A stretch of 64,000 nucleotides of DNA from Microbacteriaceae bacterium (GTDB lineage Bacteria; Actinomycetota; Actinomycetes; Actinomycetales; Microbacteriaceae), in assembly GCA_009780695.1 (NCBI GenBank), contig WQZN01000012.1:1-64000 (forward strand), given 5' to 3'. The position numbers were made by a program, and so were the translations under genes. Position 1 is the first letter of the stretch. Each line of letters begins with the position of its first letter. Below, piece by piece: positions 8,755-16,590 of this stretch. The notes below the pieces were generated by a model that saw only the letters and a program-made list of their open reading frames with translations, made no database searches and was not told the origin of the DNA.

Positions 8755-9618
8755 GTGCTGTACACAGGAAAGTCCATCCTCGATATCGCGAATGCGAACG
8801 ACTTCGCGATTCCCGCCTTCAACATCAGCGACTGGGCGATGTTCAACGGGATCATGGACATCAGTGAGGAGCTGGCCGCGCCGGTGATCATCGCCATCCA
8901 CCCCGATGAAGTCGCCCACATCACGACCGATCTCATTCCCGCGATGCACGCGCGTGCACACCGTTCGAGCGTGCCGGTCGCGATCCACTGGGACCACGGC
9001 GGCACCTACGAGCAGATCATCACCGCCATCCAAGCCGGTTTCACGTCGGTGATGATCGATGCCTCGCTTCTGCCGTTCGCCGACAACGTGGCTCTGACGC
9101 GCAAGGTCGTCGACGCGGCTCACGCCGTCGGCGTGCAGGTCGAGGGAGAGCTCGGTACGATCGGCGCCAACGACAGCTACGGCGAGTCCGGCGCTGCAGA
9201 GATCATCTACACCAACACGGACGATGCGGTGCGGTTCATCGAGGAGACCGGAGTGGACAGCCTCGCCATCGCGATCGGCACCTCCCATGGGCTCTATCCC
9301 GCCGATCGGAATCCCGAGTTGCGACACGACCTGCTTCAGGAGATCAAGGCCGCCACCGGCATCCCGCTCGTGCTGCACGGCGGGTCGGCGAACCCCGACG
9401 GCGAGCTGCGGCGTGCCGTGGAGCTCGGGATCAACAAGATCAACATCTCCAGCGACATCAAGGTCGCCTACCACAACCGGATGCGAGAGGTGCTGGGCAC
9501 GGACGAGCGGCTGCGTGAGCCGAATGCGATCCAGCCGGAGCCCATCGCGGCGATGAAGATCACCGCAGCGCAGAAGATCAACCTGTTCGATGCAGCCGGC
9601 AAAGCGACTCTCTACTGA
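8755..9618 (+). CDS. Class II (zinc) ketose-bisphosphate aldolase
   Basis: Metal-dependent aldolase of 287 residues in the FbaA/GatY/KbaY family. It cleaves a ketose 1,6-bisphosphate, or an analogue, to dihydroxyacetone phosphate and an aldehyde. Zn/catalytic residues are visible: Asp80-His81 in HWDHGG, Glu in VEGELGTIG, His178 in GTSHGLYP and His208 in LHGGSAN, followed by the phosphate-binding KINISSDIK. The start is the GTG at 8755, with the purine-rich AGAAAGAGA upstream. It follows the permeases and overlaps the kinase gene. It probably cleaves the doubly phosphorylated sugar made by that kinase. The exact substrate (fructose-, tagatose- or a modified ketose bisphosphate) cannot be read from sequence. 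Confidence 0.93.
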   Translation: MLYTGKSILDIANANDFAIPAFNISDWAMFNGIMDISEELAAPVIIAIHPDEVAHITTDLIPAMHARAHRSSVPVAIHWDHGGTYEQIITAIQAGFTSVMIDASLLPFADNVALTRKVVDAAHAVGVQVEGELGTIGANDSYGESGAAEIIYTNTDDAVRFIEETGVDSLAIAIGTSHGLYPADRNPELRHDLLQEIKAATGIPLVLHGGSANPDGELRRAVELGINKINISSDIKVAYHNRMREVLGTDERLREPNAIQPEPIAAMKITAAQKINLFDAAGKATLY

Positions 9619-10846
9619 CGCGCAGGTGCCCTCGGGGCCCGGACGATCGGTTCTGGGCTTCGGGGGCACCGTGGATCACGAAGTCGTGTGGGACGAGACT
9701 CTGATGGTGCGTCTTGCGGCTGAGTACGGCATTCGCTTCGCGGACTGCGATCCGGATGTCGTGATCGTCGACGAGCGCTCGCTGGTCTGCGCGATCCTCG
9801 GACACGCGCGGCTCCGCCGCGGCGGCGAGCGGTTCGTGGCGACGCCCTCGGTGATCGAGGGGTTCTCGGCCCGGCACCGCCGCACGGTCACGATCGGCGG
9901 AACCTGCGTTCGGGCGGGGTTGATCATGAGACAGCTCGGTGTGCGGTCGACCGCGGTTCTCACCGGCGTCGACGACACCTTCCTGAGCCTCTTCCCCGAG
10001 GACTGCGATTACCTCGTCGGGGACGCCACCGCTGCGCTCACTCCCCATCTGATCGTCCAGCTGCCGGAAGAAGGGCGCATTCGGGTCGTCGACGGCGAGA
10101 TCCTCCTCGACCGGCCCAACAGGCTCATCTTCGTCAACGACCCCCCGCAGGTCAGCATGCGGCTCAGTGCCGACCTCGGCGAGTCGCTCGCCGGCGCCGA
10201 CGTGTTCCTCATCTCCGGCTTCAACGCCATGTCGGACGCCGCAGTGCTGCGCGATCGCATCGCAGAACTGTCAGCAGCGATGCGATCCCTTCCTGCCGGC
10301 GCCATGGTGGTGCACGAAGACGCCGGCTACCACAGTGACGAAGTGAGCGCGGTCGCTCACGCTCTGCTCGTCCCGCTCGTCGACGTCTTCAGCATGAACG
10401 AGGACGAGATGCAGGCGCATCTCGGACAAGTGGTCGATCTGCTCGACGCATCCGCCGTCAGCGCTGCGCTCGTCAGGTTGCATCGCATGTTCCCCGGGCC
10501 GACGCTCGTTGTGCACACCCGGCATTGGGCGCTCGCCTCAGGCCTGCGGGCATCGCTGCTCGAAGCGGCCCTCGACAGCGGCATCAAGGCCGCAACGGCG
10601 CGCTATCTCCACGGCGACAGCGCCACTGCTGCGGACTTCGCGGCGTTGGACGAGTCGGCCGTTCCCACGCGGCACCGGGACGTCGCAGCGGCGATCGCCG
10701 CCCGTGGATCCGGCACTGTTCGTTGCCTTCCGGCATACGAGGTCCGTACGGCGACCCCGACCACGATCGGACTCGGCGACTCCTTCGTGGGGGGTGTTCT
10801 GGCCGAGCTCGTCTTGTCCGCTCATCGTGAAAGGAGGCTGCAATGA
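9590..10846 (+). CDS. ADP-dependent glucokinase/phosphofructokinase-family kinase (PF04587)
   Basis: Ribokinase-superfamily sugar kinase of 418 residues. It resembles the ADP-specific gluco-/6-phosphofructokinase family known mainly from archaea and animals. The N-terminal strand VLGFGGTVDHE, the NxxE motif (NEDE, Asn270-Glu273), VHTRHWALASG and the catalytic GLGDSFVGG with Asp397 are all present. HEDAGYH stands where archaeal enzymes have HxE. The ATG start lies inside the aldolase gene (29-base overlap). A GTG at 9626, after the aldolase stop, is an alternative. Its place between an aldolase and an isomerase makes it the likely kinase forming the aldolase substrate. Whether the donor is ADP or ATP cannot be told from sequence. 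Confidence 0.82.
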   Translation: MQPAKRLSTDAQVPSGPGRSVLGFGGTVDHEVVWDETLMVRLAAEYGIRFADCDPDVVIVDERSLVCAILGHARLRRGGERFVATPSVIEGFSARHRRTVTIGGTCVRAGLIMRQLGVRSTAVLTGVDDTFLSLFPEDCDYLVGDATAALTPHLIVQLPEEGRIRVVDGEILLDRPNRLIFVNDPPQVSMRLSADLGESLAGADVFLISGFNAMSDAAVLRDRIAELSAAMRSLPAGAMVVHEDAGYHSDEVSAVAHALLVPLVDVFSMNEDEMQAHLGQVVDLLDASAVSAALVRLHRMFPGPTLVVHTRHWALASGLRASLLEAALDSGIKAATARYLHGDSATAADFAALDESAVPTRHRDVAAAIAARGSGTVRCLPAYEVRTATPTTIGLGDSFVGGVLAELVLSAHRERRLQ

Positions 10847-11874
10847 CTGCGCCTTTCCGTCCTGTGCTGCTGCCGATGAACCGGCCGGCCGCGCGCCCCT
10901 ATCGCGGCGGTGCGGCCATCGAACGTTTTCGACGGCAGCCCCTCACCGACCAGGACTGGGTGCCGGAAGACTTCCTCGCCTCAACCGTCGCCACGTTCGG
11001 GTCCTCCGAGGTCGGCCTGACGAAGATCGGTGATGTATTCCTGCGCGACCTCATCCGCGAGGATCCGATCGGTTTTCTCGGCCCTGACCACGCGGCCAGA
11101 TTCGGAGCGGACCCGAGGCTGCTGTGCAAGTTGCTGAACACCGGGGAACGACTGTTCGTGCATGCGCACCCCAGTGCCGAGTTCGCAGCGCGGGAGTTGC
11201 ATTCCGCGACGGGTAAGACCGAGGCCTGGATCATCCTCGACATCGACGAAACCGGGGGTTCGGCCTGGATCGGATTCACTGACGGCGTCGCCGACGAGCA
11301 GCTCAGGGAGTGGTACTACTCCCAGGACTCCGACGCCATGCTCGGTGCGATGAACGAGGTCGAATTGCATCCGGGCGACACGCTCTTCGTTCCCGCCGGC
11401 GTTCCTCACGCCATCGGGCAGGGGGTGCTCCTGCTGGAACTACAGGAGCCCGCAGACCTCTCGATCATCCTGGAGTACGCGCCGTTTCCGCGGCTCGCGC
11501 GGGACGCCGGACTCCTCGGCATGGATGTCGGAACAGCGCTGGCCGGGATCGATCGAAGCAGCTTCGCCGGCGAACGCCTTGCGGACGCGGTCGGTGCTGT
11601 CCCTGCATCAGGATCCGGGCCGCTGTTCCCTCACGCCGCAGGCTCGTTCTTCCGTGCGGAGGCGGTTTCGGTGGATGCGCAGACCACGGCGCGATGGGAG
11701 CCGCAATTCGCGATCCTGGTCATCACCGAAGGCTCAGCCGTGCTCGAGTCCGAAGCGGGGCACATGGATGTGGCCGAAGGCGATGTCGCCCTCATCCCGC
11801 ACGGAGCCGGTGACAATCGGCTTACGGGTGATGCTCGCGGCTTCCGGTGCATGCCGCCCGAACCGGAGATGTAG
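10843..11874 (+). CDS. Class I phosphomannose-isomerase-family sugar-phosphate isomerase
   Basis: Cupin-type zinc isomerase of 343 residues in the mannose-6-phosphate isomerase class I family. Metal ligands are visible as H107-x-H109 (FVHAHPS), Glu127 (GKTEAW) and His189 (VPAGVPHAIG). A second, degenerate cupin follows at the C-terminus. The start overlaps the kinase stop as ATGA, so it is the last coupled gene of the operon. Family members interconvert aldose and ketose 6-phosphates. Here it probably supplies the ketose phosphate for the kinase, although the sugar need not be mannose. Confidence 0.9.
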   Translation: MTAPFRPVLLPMNRPAARPYRGGAAIERFRRQPLTDQDWVPEDFLASTVATFGSSEVGLTKIGDVFLRDLIREDPIGFLGPDHAARFGADPRLLCKLLNTGERLFVHAHPSAEFAARELHSATGKTEAWIILDIDETGGSAWIGFTDGVADEQLREWYYSQDSDAMLGAMNEVELHPGDTLFVPAGVPHAIGQGVLLLELQEPADLSIILEYAPFPRLARDAGLLGMDVGTALAGIDRSSFAGERLADAVGAVPASGSGPLFPHAAGSFFRAEAVSVDAQTTARWEPQFAILVITEGSAVLESEAGHMDVAEGDVALIPHGAGDNRLTGDARGFRCMPPEPEM

Positions 11875-11965
11875 CGACGTCGTGACCGCCGCGGTGACTT
11901 CGGCCTCGGGGCGGCGCGATCTACGGGTGACCGCACCCCGCCACGCCCCGTTCTCACGGCCCGCC

Positions 11966-11971
11966 TAGAAT
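11966..11971 (+). promoter_or_regulatory. -10 box of a leaderless promoter (TAGAAT)
   Basis: TAGAAT followed by exactly seven bases and the GTG start of the ChrB-like gene. There is no Shine-Dalgarno sequence, so the message probably begins at the start codon. Confidence 0.6.
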
Positions 11972-11978
11972 CTGCACC

Positions 11979-12539
11979 GTGCCGTCCGCCGAATCCGAGC
12001 CCGCCGAGCAGTCGTGGCTCCTGCTCGTCTACCGCATCCCCTCCGAGCCGACCCGGCTGCGCGCGACCGTGTGGCGCCGCCTCAAGGCGCTGGGCGCGGT
12101 CTACCTGCAGAACTCCGCGGCGACGCTGCCGCGCAGCGCCGCATCGGAGCGCGCGCTGCGCAAGCTGCAGCGCGAGATCATCCAGATGGACGGCACGGCG
12201 GTGCTGCTCGACTCGCACGTGCTGGCCGGTGAGCAGGGCATCCTGAGCGTCTTCCAGAAGGCGCGCACTGACGAGTACGACGAGATCGTCGACCGCTGCC
12301 AGGGCTTCATCGCCGAGGTGGAGAAGGAGTACGCGAAGTCGCACTTCACCTACGCCGAGCTCGAGGAGAACGAGGTCGACTACACGAAGCTCGTGAACTG
12401 GCTCAAGAAGGTCACCGAGCGCGACGAGTTCGGCGCCCCAGGCAGGCGACAGGCGGAAGAGGCGCTCGCGAAGTGCGAGCGCACGCTCGAGGACTATGCG
12501 GCGCGCGTCTATGCGGAGGAATCCGGCGACACGCACTGA
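11979..12539 (+). CDS. ChrB N-terminal-domain-like protein
   Basis: Protein of 186 residues matching the N-terminal domain of ChrB, the chromate-resistance regulator (WLLLVYRIPSEPTRLRATVWRRLKALGAVYLQ). A charged helical region (EVEKEYAKSHFTYAELEENE) follows. The larger C-terminal ChrB domain is absent, as in many actinobacterial short forms. No ChrA transporter lies nearby, so a role in chromate resistance is not supported by context. The GTG start at 11979 directly follows a leaderless promoter. Confidence 0.75.
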   Translation: MPSAESEPAEQSWLLLVYRIPSEPTRLRATVWRRLKALGAVYLQNSAATLPRSAASERALRKLQREIIQMDGTAVLLDSHVLAGEQGILSVFQKARTDEYDEIVDRCQGFIAEVEKEYAKSHFTYAELEENEVDYTKLVNWLKKVTERDEFGAPGRRQAEEALAKCERTLEDYAARVYAEESGDTH

Positions 12540-12568
12540 CGGCGGGCGCCCAGCGACCCGATGCAGAA

Positions 12569-12603
12569 CGGCCGGGCGGGCGGGATGTCCGCTCGCCCGG
12601 CCG
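12569..12603. terminator. Bidirectional terminator hairpin
   Basis: A 13-base-pair GC-rich stem with one G-U pair (12569-12581 with 12591-12603) and a nine-base loop. It lies between the convergent ChrB-like and FTR1-like genes. There is no T-tract. Confidence 0.65.
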
Positions 12604-12624
12604 TGGCCGAGTCCGGCTGCCGCG

Positions 12625-13668
12625 TCAGTGTCGCGCCGCGCGCGCCGTGCCGTAGGGGATCAGCGCGAGCAGGCCGATCGGCGCGATGATCCACGCCGCG
12701 GGCCACGCCTGGGCGACCGCGACCACCACGAGGGTCAGCGCGACGCCGGCCGTGATCAGCCAGTCGTCGCCGACGATGAAGTCATACCAGAACAGGCCGA
12801 AGGCGGCGAGGCGGCCCGGCTTCTTCTTGGGTGCGGGTGCGGGTGCGGGCGCGGGTGCGGGAACGGCCGCGACGTCCTCGACCTCTGCGGGCGCGGATGC
12901 CGCAGCGCCGGCCCCCACGAGCACCTTGCTGCGCTGTGCGGCACGCGCGCGGCGGCGGAAGGCGAGCACCAGCAGCAGGCAGTAGACGGCGACGGCCGGC
13001 GCGATGACGAGCAGCGCCGCGTCGGATCCGGGCCAGAGCGCGCCCGCGCCCTCGGCGCCCCAGAACACGCCGAAGCTCGTGAGCATGATGCCGACGATGA
13101 ACTTGAGGGTGTTCTCGGGCACGCGCGAGAGCGGCCCGCGCACGACCGCGCCGGCGATGACGACGACGATCACGGCGGCCACGGCGCCGATGATCGCGAC
13201 GGGCAGGTTGCCCTGGTTGGTTGCGAAGGTGAGCACGATGAAGACGACCTCGAGGCCCTCGAGCAGCACGCCCTTGAACGACAGGGTGAACGCGTACCAG
13301 TCCGAGACGCCGAAGCGCGATTCGGTGCGGGCCGACTCGGCGGCCGCGACCTCGCGCTGGAAGATGGCGTCTTCGTCGTGCAGGGCCTTGATGCCGCTGC
13401 CGCGCAGCACGGCCTTGCGCAGCCACTGCAGGCCGAAGACCAGCAGCAGGCCGCCGACGACGACGCGCAGGATGCCGAGGGGCAGCAGCATGATCGCCGG
13501 GCCGAACACGGCGACGCCCGCGGCGAGCACGAGCAGAGCGGCGACGGAACCCGCCATGGCGGAGCGCCAGTTGCGGGTGGCGCCGGCGGCCACGACGATC
13601 GTGGTCGCCTCCACCGCCTCGACCAGACAGGCCAGGAAGACGGCGATGAAGAGTGCGACAGAGGTCAT
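12625..13668 (-). CDS. FTR1-like / COG4280-type polytopic membrane protein
   Basis: Integral membrane protein of 347 residues with about seven to nine membrane segments. Two segments carry paired acidic motifs: E17-A-V-E20 (LVEAVEATTIVVAAG) and E137-G-L-E140 (LLEGLEVVFIVLTFA). These recall the two ExxE iron sites of FTR1/EfeU permeases, although the preceding arginine is absent. A Pro-Ala linker near residue 265 is encoded by a hexanucleotide repeat. The start ATG has GGAGA upstream. It follows the ABC transporter genes by 53 bases, behind a palindrome like the one upstream of the transporter. A role in metal transport is inferred; the protein family is uncharacterised. Confidence 0.72.
   Translation of the reverse strand: MTSVALFIAVFLACLVEAVEATTIVVAAGATRNWRSAMAGSVAALLVLAAGVAVFGPAIMLLPLGILRVVVGGLLLVFGLQWLRKAVLRGSGIKALHDEDAIFQREVAAAESARTESRFGVSDWYAFTLSFKGVLLEGLEVVFIVLTFATNQGNLPVAIIGAVAAVIVVVIAGAVVRGPLSRVPENTLKFIVGIMLTSFGVFWGAEGAGALWPGSDAALLVIAPAVAVYCLLLVLAFRRRARAAQRSKVLVGAGAAASAPAEVEDVAAVPAPAPAPAPAPKKKPGRLAAFGLFWYDFIVGDDWLITAGVALTLVVVAVAQAWPAAWIIAPIGLLALIPYGTARAARH
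12829..12858 (+). repeat. Hexanucleotide repeat (GGGTGC, five units)
   Basis: Five consecutive GGG(T/C)GC units inside the membrane-protein gene encode its alternating Ala-Pro linker. Copy number may vary between strains. Confidence 0.85.
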
Positions 13669-13706
13669 TGGGGATTCTCCGAAAAGCTTATGTTTGAAGG
13701 AAATGC

Positions 13707-13718
13707 TAACAGCTGTTA
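13707..13718. promoter_or_regulatory. Palindromic operator candidate upstream of the FTR1-like gene
   Basis: Perfect palindrome TAACAGCTGTTA, 39-50 bases upstream of the ATG at 13668 and next to the stop of the ATPase gene. It resembles GTAACAACAGTTAC at 17719-17732 in sequence and in distance from the start codon. Confidence 0.5.
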
Positions 13719-13721
13719 CGG

Positions 13722-14840
13722 TCACGCGGCGCGCGGGAACGCGATGCAGGCTTCCGGGGCGATCGCGATGAGGCAGGCCGCCCCGCGTCCCCAGCCGCGC
13801 GTGTCGAAGACGCCCGTCAGCTCGCCGTGGTCGGTGCGCACGACGTGCTCGTAGCCGCGGCCGCGATACGCGGTGTCCGTGACCCAGCCGGCGAGCAGGG
13901 TGTCGCCGCTCTGGCCGCGGTCGTGGTGCGCCGACGGGTCGACCAGGCGCGGCGCGGCGGGACGGATGGCCACCTCGACCTCGGCGCCGGGGTTGAGCGC
14001 GGCGGCGGCGCTCGCGGCGATGCGGTGGTCGCCGATGCGGATCAGGGCGGTGCTGTCGTCGACCCGGCGGTCGAGGATGCCGGGCAGCGTGCCCGAAAGG
14101 CCGGTGAACCGGGCGACGAACGGCGAGGCGGGGGTGCTGTAGATGCTCTCGGGCGTGCCGAACTGCTCGAGCTTCCCCGCATTCAGGACACCGACGACAT
14201 CGGCCAGTGCGAACGCCTCGCTCTGGTCGTGGGTGATGTACACGGCCGTCGCCCCGGTCTCGCGCGTCAGCGTCGCGATCTCGACGCGCAGGTGCTCGCG
14301 CAGGTGCGCGTCGAGGTTCGACAGCGGCTCGTCGAAGAGCAGCAGCGCCGGGCGGGCGACGATCGCGCGGGCGAGGGCGACGCGCTGCTGCTGGCCGCCG
14401 GAGAGCTCCTGCGGGTAGGAGGCGCCCTTCTCGGCCATGTTGACCCGTTCGAGCGTCTCGCGGGTGCGCCGGTCGACCTCGCGGGCGTCGAGCTTCTGGC
14501 GGCGCAGGGCGTAGCCGACGTTCTCGGCGACCGTGAGGTGCGGCCACAGCGCATAGTCCTGGAACACCATGGCGAGGCCGCGCTTCTCGGCGGGGACATG
14601 GCGTCGCGCGTCGCTGACGACGTGGGGGCCGATCGTGACCGTTCCCGCGTCGAACCGCTCGATGCCGGCGAGCCCGCGCAGCAGCGTCGTCTTGCCGGAC
14701 CCGGACGGGCCGAGCAGCACGAGGAAGGTGCCGGGCTCGACGTCGAAGCTGACGCCGTCGAGCGCCCGCAGCGCGCCGAAGCGCTTCTCGACCGCGTTGA
14801 CGCTGAGGCGGTGCCCTGCAGGGGCGGGGGTGGTGTTCAT
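13722..14840 (-). CDS. Ferric-iron-type ABC transporter ATPase (FbpC/PotA-like)
   Basis: ATPase of 372 residues for an import system. Walker A is GPSGSGKTT (about residues 44-52), the Q-loop is VFQDYALWPH, the signature is LSGGQQQR, Walker B is LLLFDEP and the switch is ITHDQ. A C-terminal TOBE-like regulatory domain follows (GIL..., VAIRPAAPR). The ATG at 14840 overlaps the stop of the permease gene (ATGA). The domain organisation matches the Fe3+/polyamine/sulfate class. With the fused permease and periplasmic-type binding protein upstream it forms a complete importer. Confidence 0.93.
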   Translation of the reverse strand: MNTTPAPAGHRLSVNAVEKRFGALRALDGVSFDVEPGTFLVLLGPSGSGKTTLLRGLAGIERFDAGTVTIGPHVVSDARRHVPAEKRGLAMVFQDYALWPHLTVAENVGYALRRQKLDAREVDRRTRETLERVNMAEKGASYPQELSGGQQQRVALARAIVARPALLLFDEPLSNLDAHLREHLRVEIATLTRETGATAVYITHDQSEAFALADVVGVLNAGKLEQFGTPESIYSTPASPFVARFTGLSGTLPGILDRRVDDSTALIRIGDHRIAASAAAALNPGAEVEVAIRPAAPRLVDPSAHHDRGQSGDTLLAGWVTDTAYRGRGYEHVVRTDHGELTGVFDTRGWGRGAACLIAIAPEACIAFPRAA

Positions 14841-16588
14841 CGTGTCCTTCCAATGACGCGCCAGCCGGCCGGCGCGAGAAGCCGGAACGCGGCGAAGGCG
14901 GCGCCGACGATTGCGAGGGCGAAGAGGATCGCCAGCACTTCCATGGCCGTGCCGCCGCCGAAGTCGTACTTGCCGAGGGCCGTCTCGATGCCGACCGAGA
15001 TCGGCTGCTTCCCCGGCGGGGCCAGCAGCTGCGAGACGGGCAGCTCGAGCAGGATGGCGGCGAAGGTGAGCAGCCAGGCGGTCAGCAGCGGGCGGGCGAT
15101 GACGGGCAGCACGATCGTGAGCCAGGCCTTGGCCGCACCGCGACCGTGCACGCGGGATGCCTCGAGCATCGAGTTCTGCACCTGGCTCAGCGTGCCGACG
15201 AGCACGCGGGTGGTCGACGGCAGACCGGTGGCGAGGTAGGCGAAGAGCAGCAGTGCGGTCGTGCCGTAGAGGTGGATGCGCAACGCCGCCCAGAACGGCA
15301 GGTTGTAGGCGAAGATGTAGCCCGCCGCGAAGACGATGCCGGGCAGCGCGACCGCCCCGAGCAGGATGAAGTCCAGCAGTCGGCCGGCCGAAGTGTTGCC
15401 GCGGGCCGCGAGCATGCGGGCGCACACCGTCGCGAGCGCCGTGGCGATCGTGGCGGTCACCGCGGCGAGCCACGCCGAGTACACGAGCGGGCCGCCCAGG
15501 TCGGGGCTGCCGAGCACCCTGCGGTAGTTCGACAGGTCCCACTGGTGGCTGCCCGCGAGGGACCCGAGCCCGTCGATGAGCGAGGCCGAGACCGCGCCGA
15601 AGGTCGGCACGCCGAGGGTGAGCAGGGCGAGCACGACGAAGGCGAGGCCCATGAGGGTCGCCCGCACGGGGCCGAGGTGCTCGCGGGCCGGGGGCCGGCT
15701 GCGGCCGCTGAGCACGCGGAAGCTGCGCCCGCGCAGGGCGCGGCTCTGCGCGAACAGCGCGAGCACGATGAGCAGGAGCAGGATCCAGCTGATGGCCGCC
15801 GCGACAGGGAACTGCACCGGGAAGGAGTCGACGGCCATATAGAGGGAGTACGTCGCCACCAGGAAGTGCGAGTCGTTGGCCAGCGTGCTCGCGACGCCGA
15901 AGTCGCTGACCGACTCGGCGAAGACGATCGCGAGAGCGGCCCAGACGCCGGGCGCGAGCAGGGTGAAGACCATCCGGGCGGACGCGAGCCGGCCGCCGCC
16001 GTGCACCCGCACGGCATCCTCGAACTCGCGCCCGAGACCGCGCAGCGTGTTGCTGATCGCGAGATAGGCGAACGGGATGCCCTTGACGGTGAGCACGATG
16101 ACGATGCCGACGGGGCCGTACATGACCTCGCGCGGCCAGGTCGCGTCGATGCCGAGCACCTGGAGCACGCCGTTCGGCTCGAGCAGCCGCTCCCAGCCGA
16201 GGGCGATCAGATAGGACGGGGCCAGCAGCAGCGCGAACACGATGCCGGTCAGTGCGCGGCGGCCGGGCAGGTCGGTGCGCTGCACGGTCCACGCCAGCCA
16301 GAAGCCGATCGCGGCCGAGAGGGCCGCCGTGACGATGCCGACGACGGTCGAGTCGATGAATGCGACGAGCAGCTGCGAGTTGAGGGCCTGCTTGAACGCG
16401 TCGAGCGTGAACCACTGCGTGCCCTGGGACAGGAGCGCGGGGCTGAAGGCGACGATCAGGAACAGCAGGATCGGGACCACGAGGATCGCGATGATGAGCA
16501 CCCAGAACGCCATGAACCAGGCACCCCGAATCGGCCGGATGCGGCGCCCGAGGTATCCGAGCGCCGCACCGGGTGTTGCCGTCTGCAC
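14837..16588 (-). CDS. Ferric-iron-type ABC permease, two fused permease domains (FbpB-like)
   Basis: Membrane permease of about 583 residues with twelve predicted segments made of two homologous BPD_transp halves, as in FbpB/SfuB. The EAA-like loops are GREFEDAVRVHGGG in the first half and NSMLEASRVHGRG in the second. The start is uncertain: the GTG at 16588, two bases after the binding-protein stop, or a GTG at 16615 within the previous gene. Neither has a strong ribosome site. It is coupled to the ATPase by an ATGA overlap. Confidence 0.92.
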   Translation of the reverse strand: MQTATPGAALGYLGRRIRPIRGAWFMAFWVLIIAILVVPILLFLIVAFSPALLSQGTQWFTLDAFKQALNSQLLVAFIDSTVVGIVTAALSAAIGFWLAWTVQRTDLPGRRALTGIVFALLLAPSYLIALGWERLLEPNGVLQVLGIDATWPREVMYGPVGIVIVLTVKGIPFAYLAISNTLRGLGREFEDAVRVHGGGRLASARMVFTLLAPGVWAALAIVFAESVSDFGVASTLANDSHFLVATYSLYMAVDSFPVQFPVAAAISWILLLLIVLALFAQSRALRGRSFRVLSGRSRPPAREHLGPVRATLMGLAFVVLALLTLGVPTFGAVSASLIDGLGSLAGSHQWDLSNYRRVLGSPDLGGPLVYSAWLAAVTATIATALATVCARMLAARGNTSAGRLLDFILLGAVALPGIVFAAGYIFAYNLPFWAALRIHLYGTTALLLFAYLATGLPSTTRVLVGTLSQVQNSMLEASRVHGRGAAKAWLTIVLPVIARPLLTAWLLTFAAILLELPVSQLLAPPGKQPISVGIETALGKYDFGGGTAMEVLAILFALAIVGAAFAAFRLLAPAGWRVIGRTR

Positions 16589-16590
16589 TA

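Noticed and set aside
3519..11874. Sulfoquinovose degradation operon
   Set aside because: The gene order is similar, but no sulfoquinovosidase, sulfolactaldehyde reductase/dehydrogenase or sulfonate exporter is present, and the enzyme families differ.
11979..12539. Chromate-resistance locus
   Set aside because: Only the N-terminal ChrB-like domain is present, and no ChrA transporter lies nearby.
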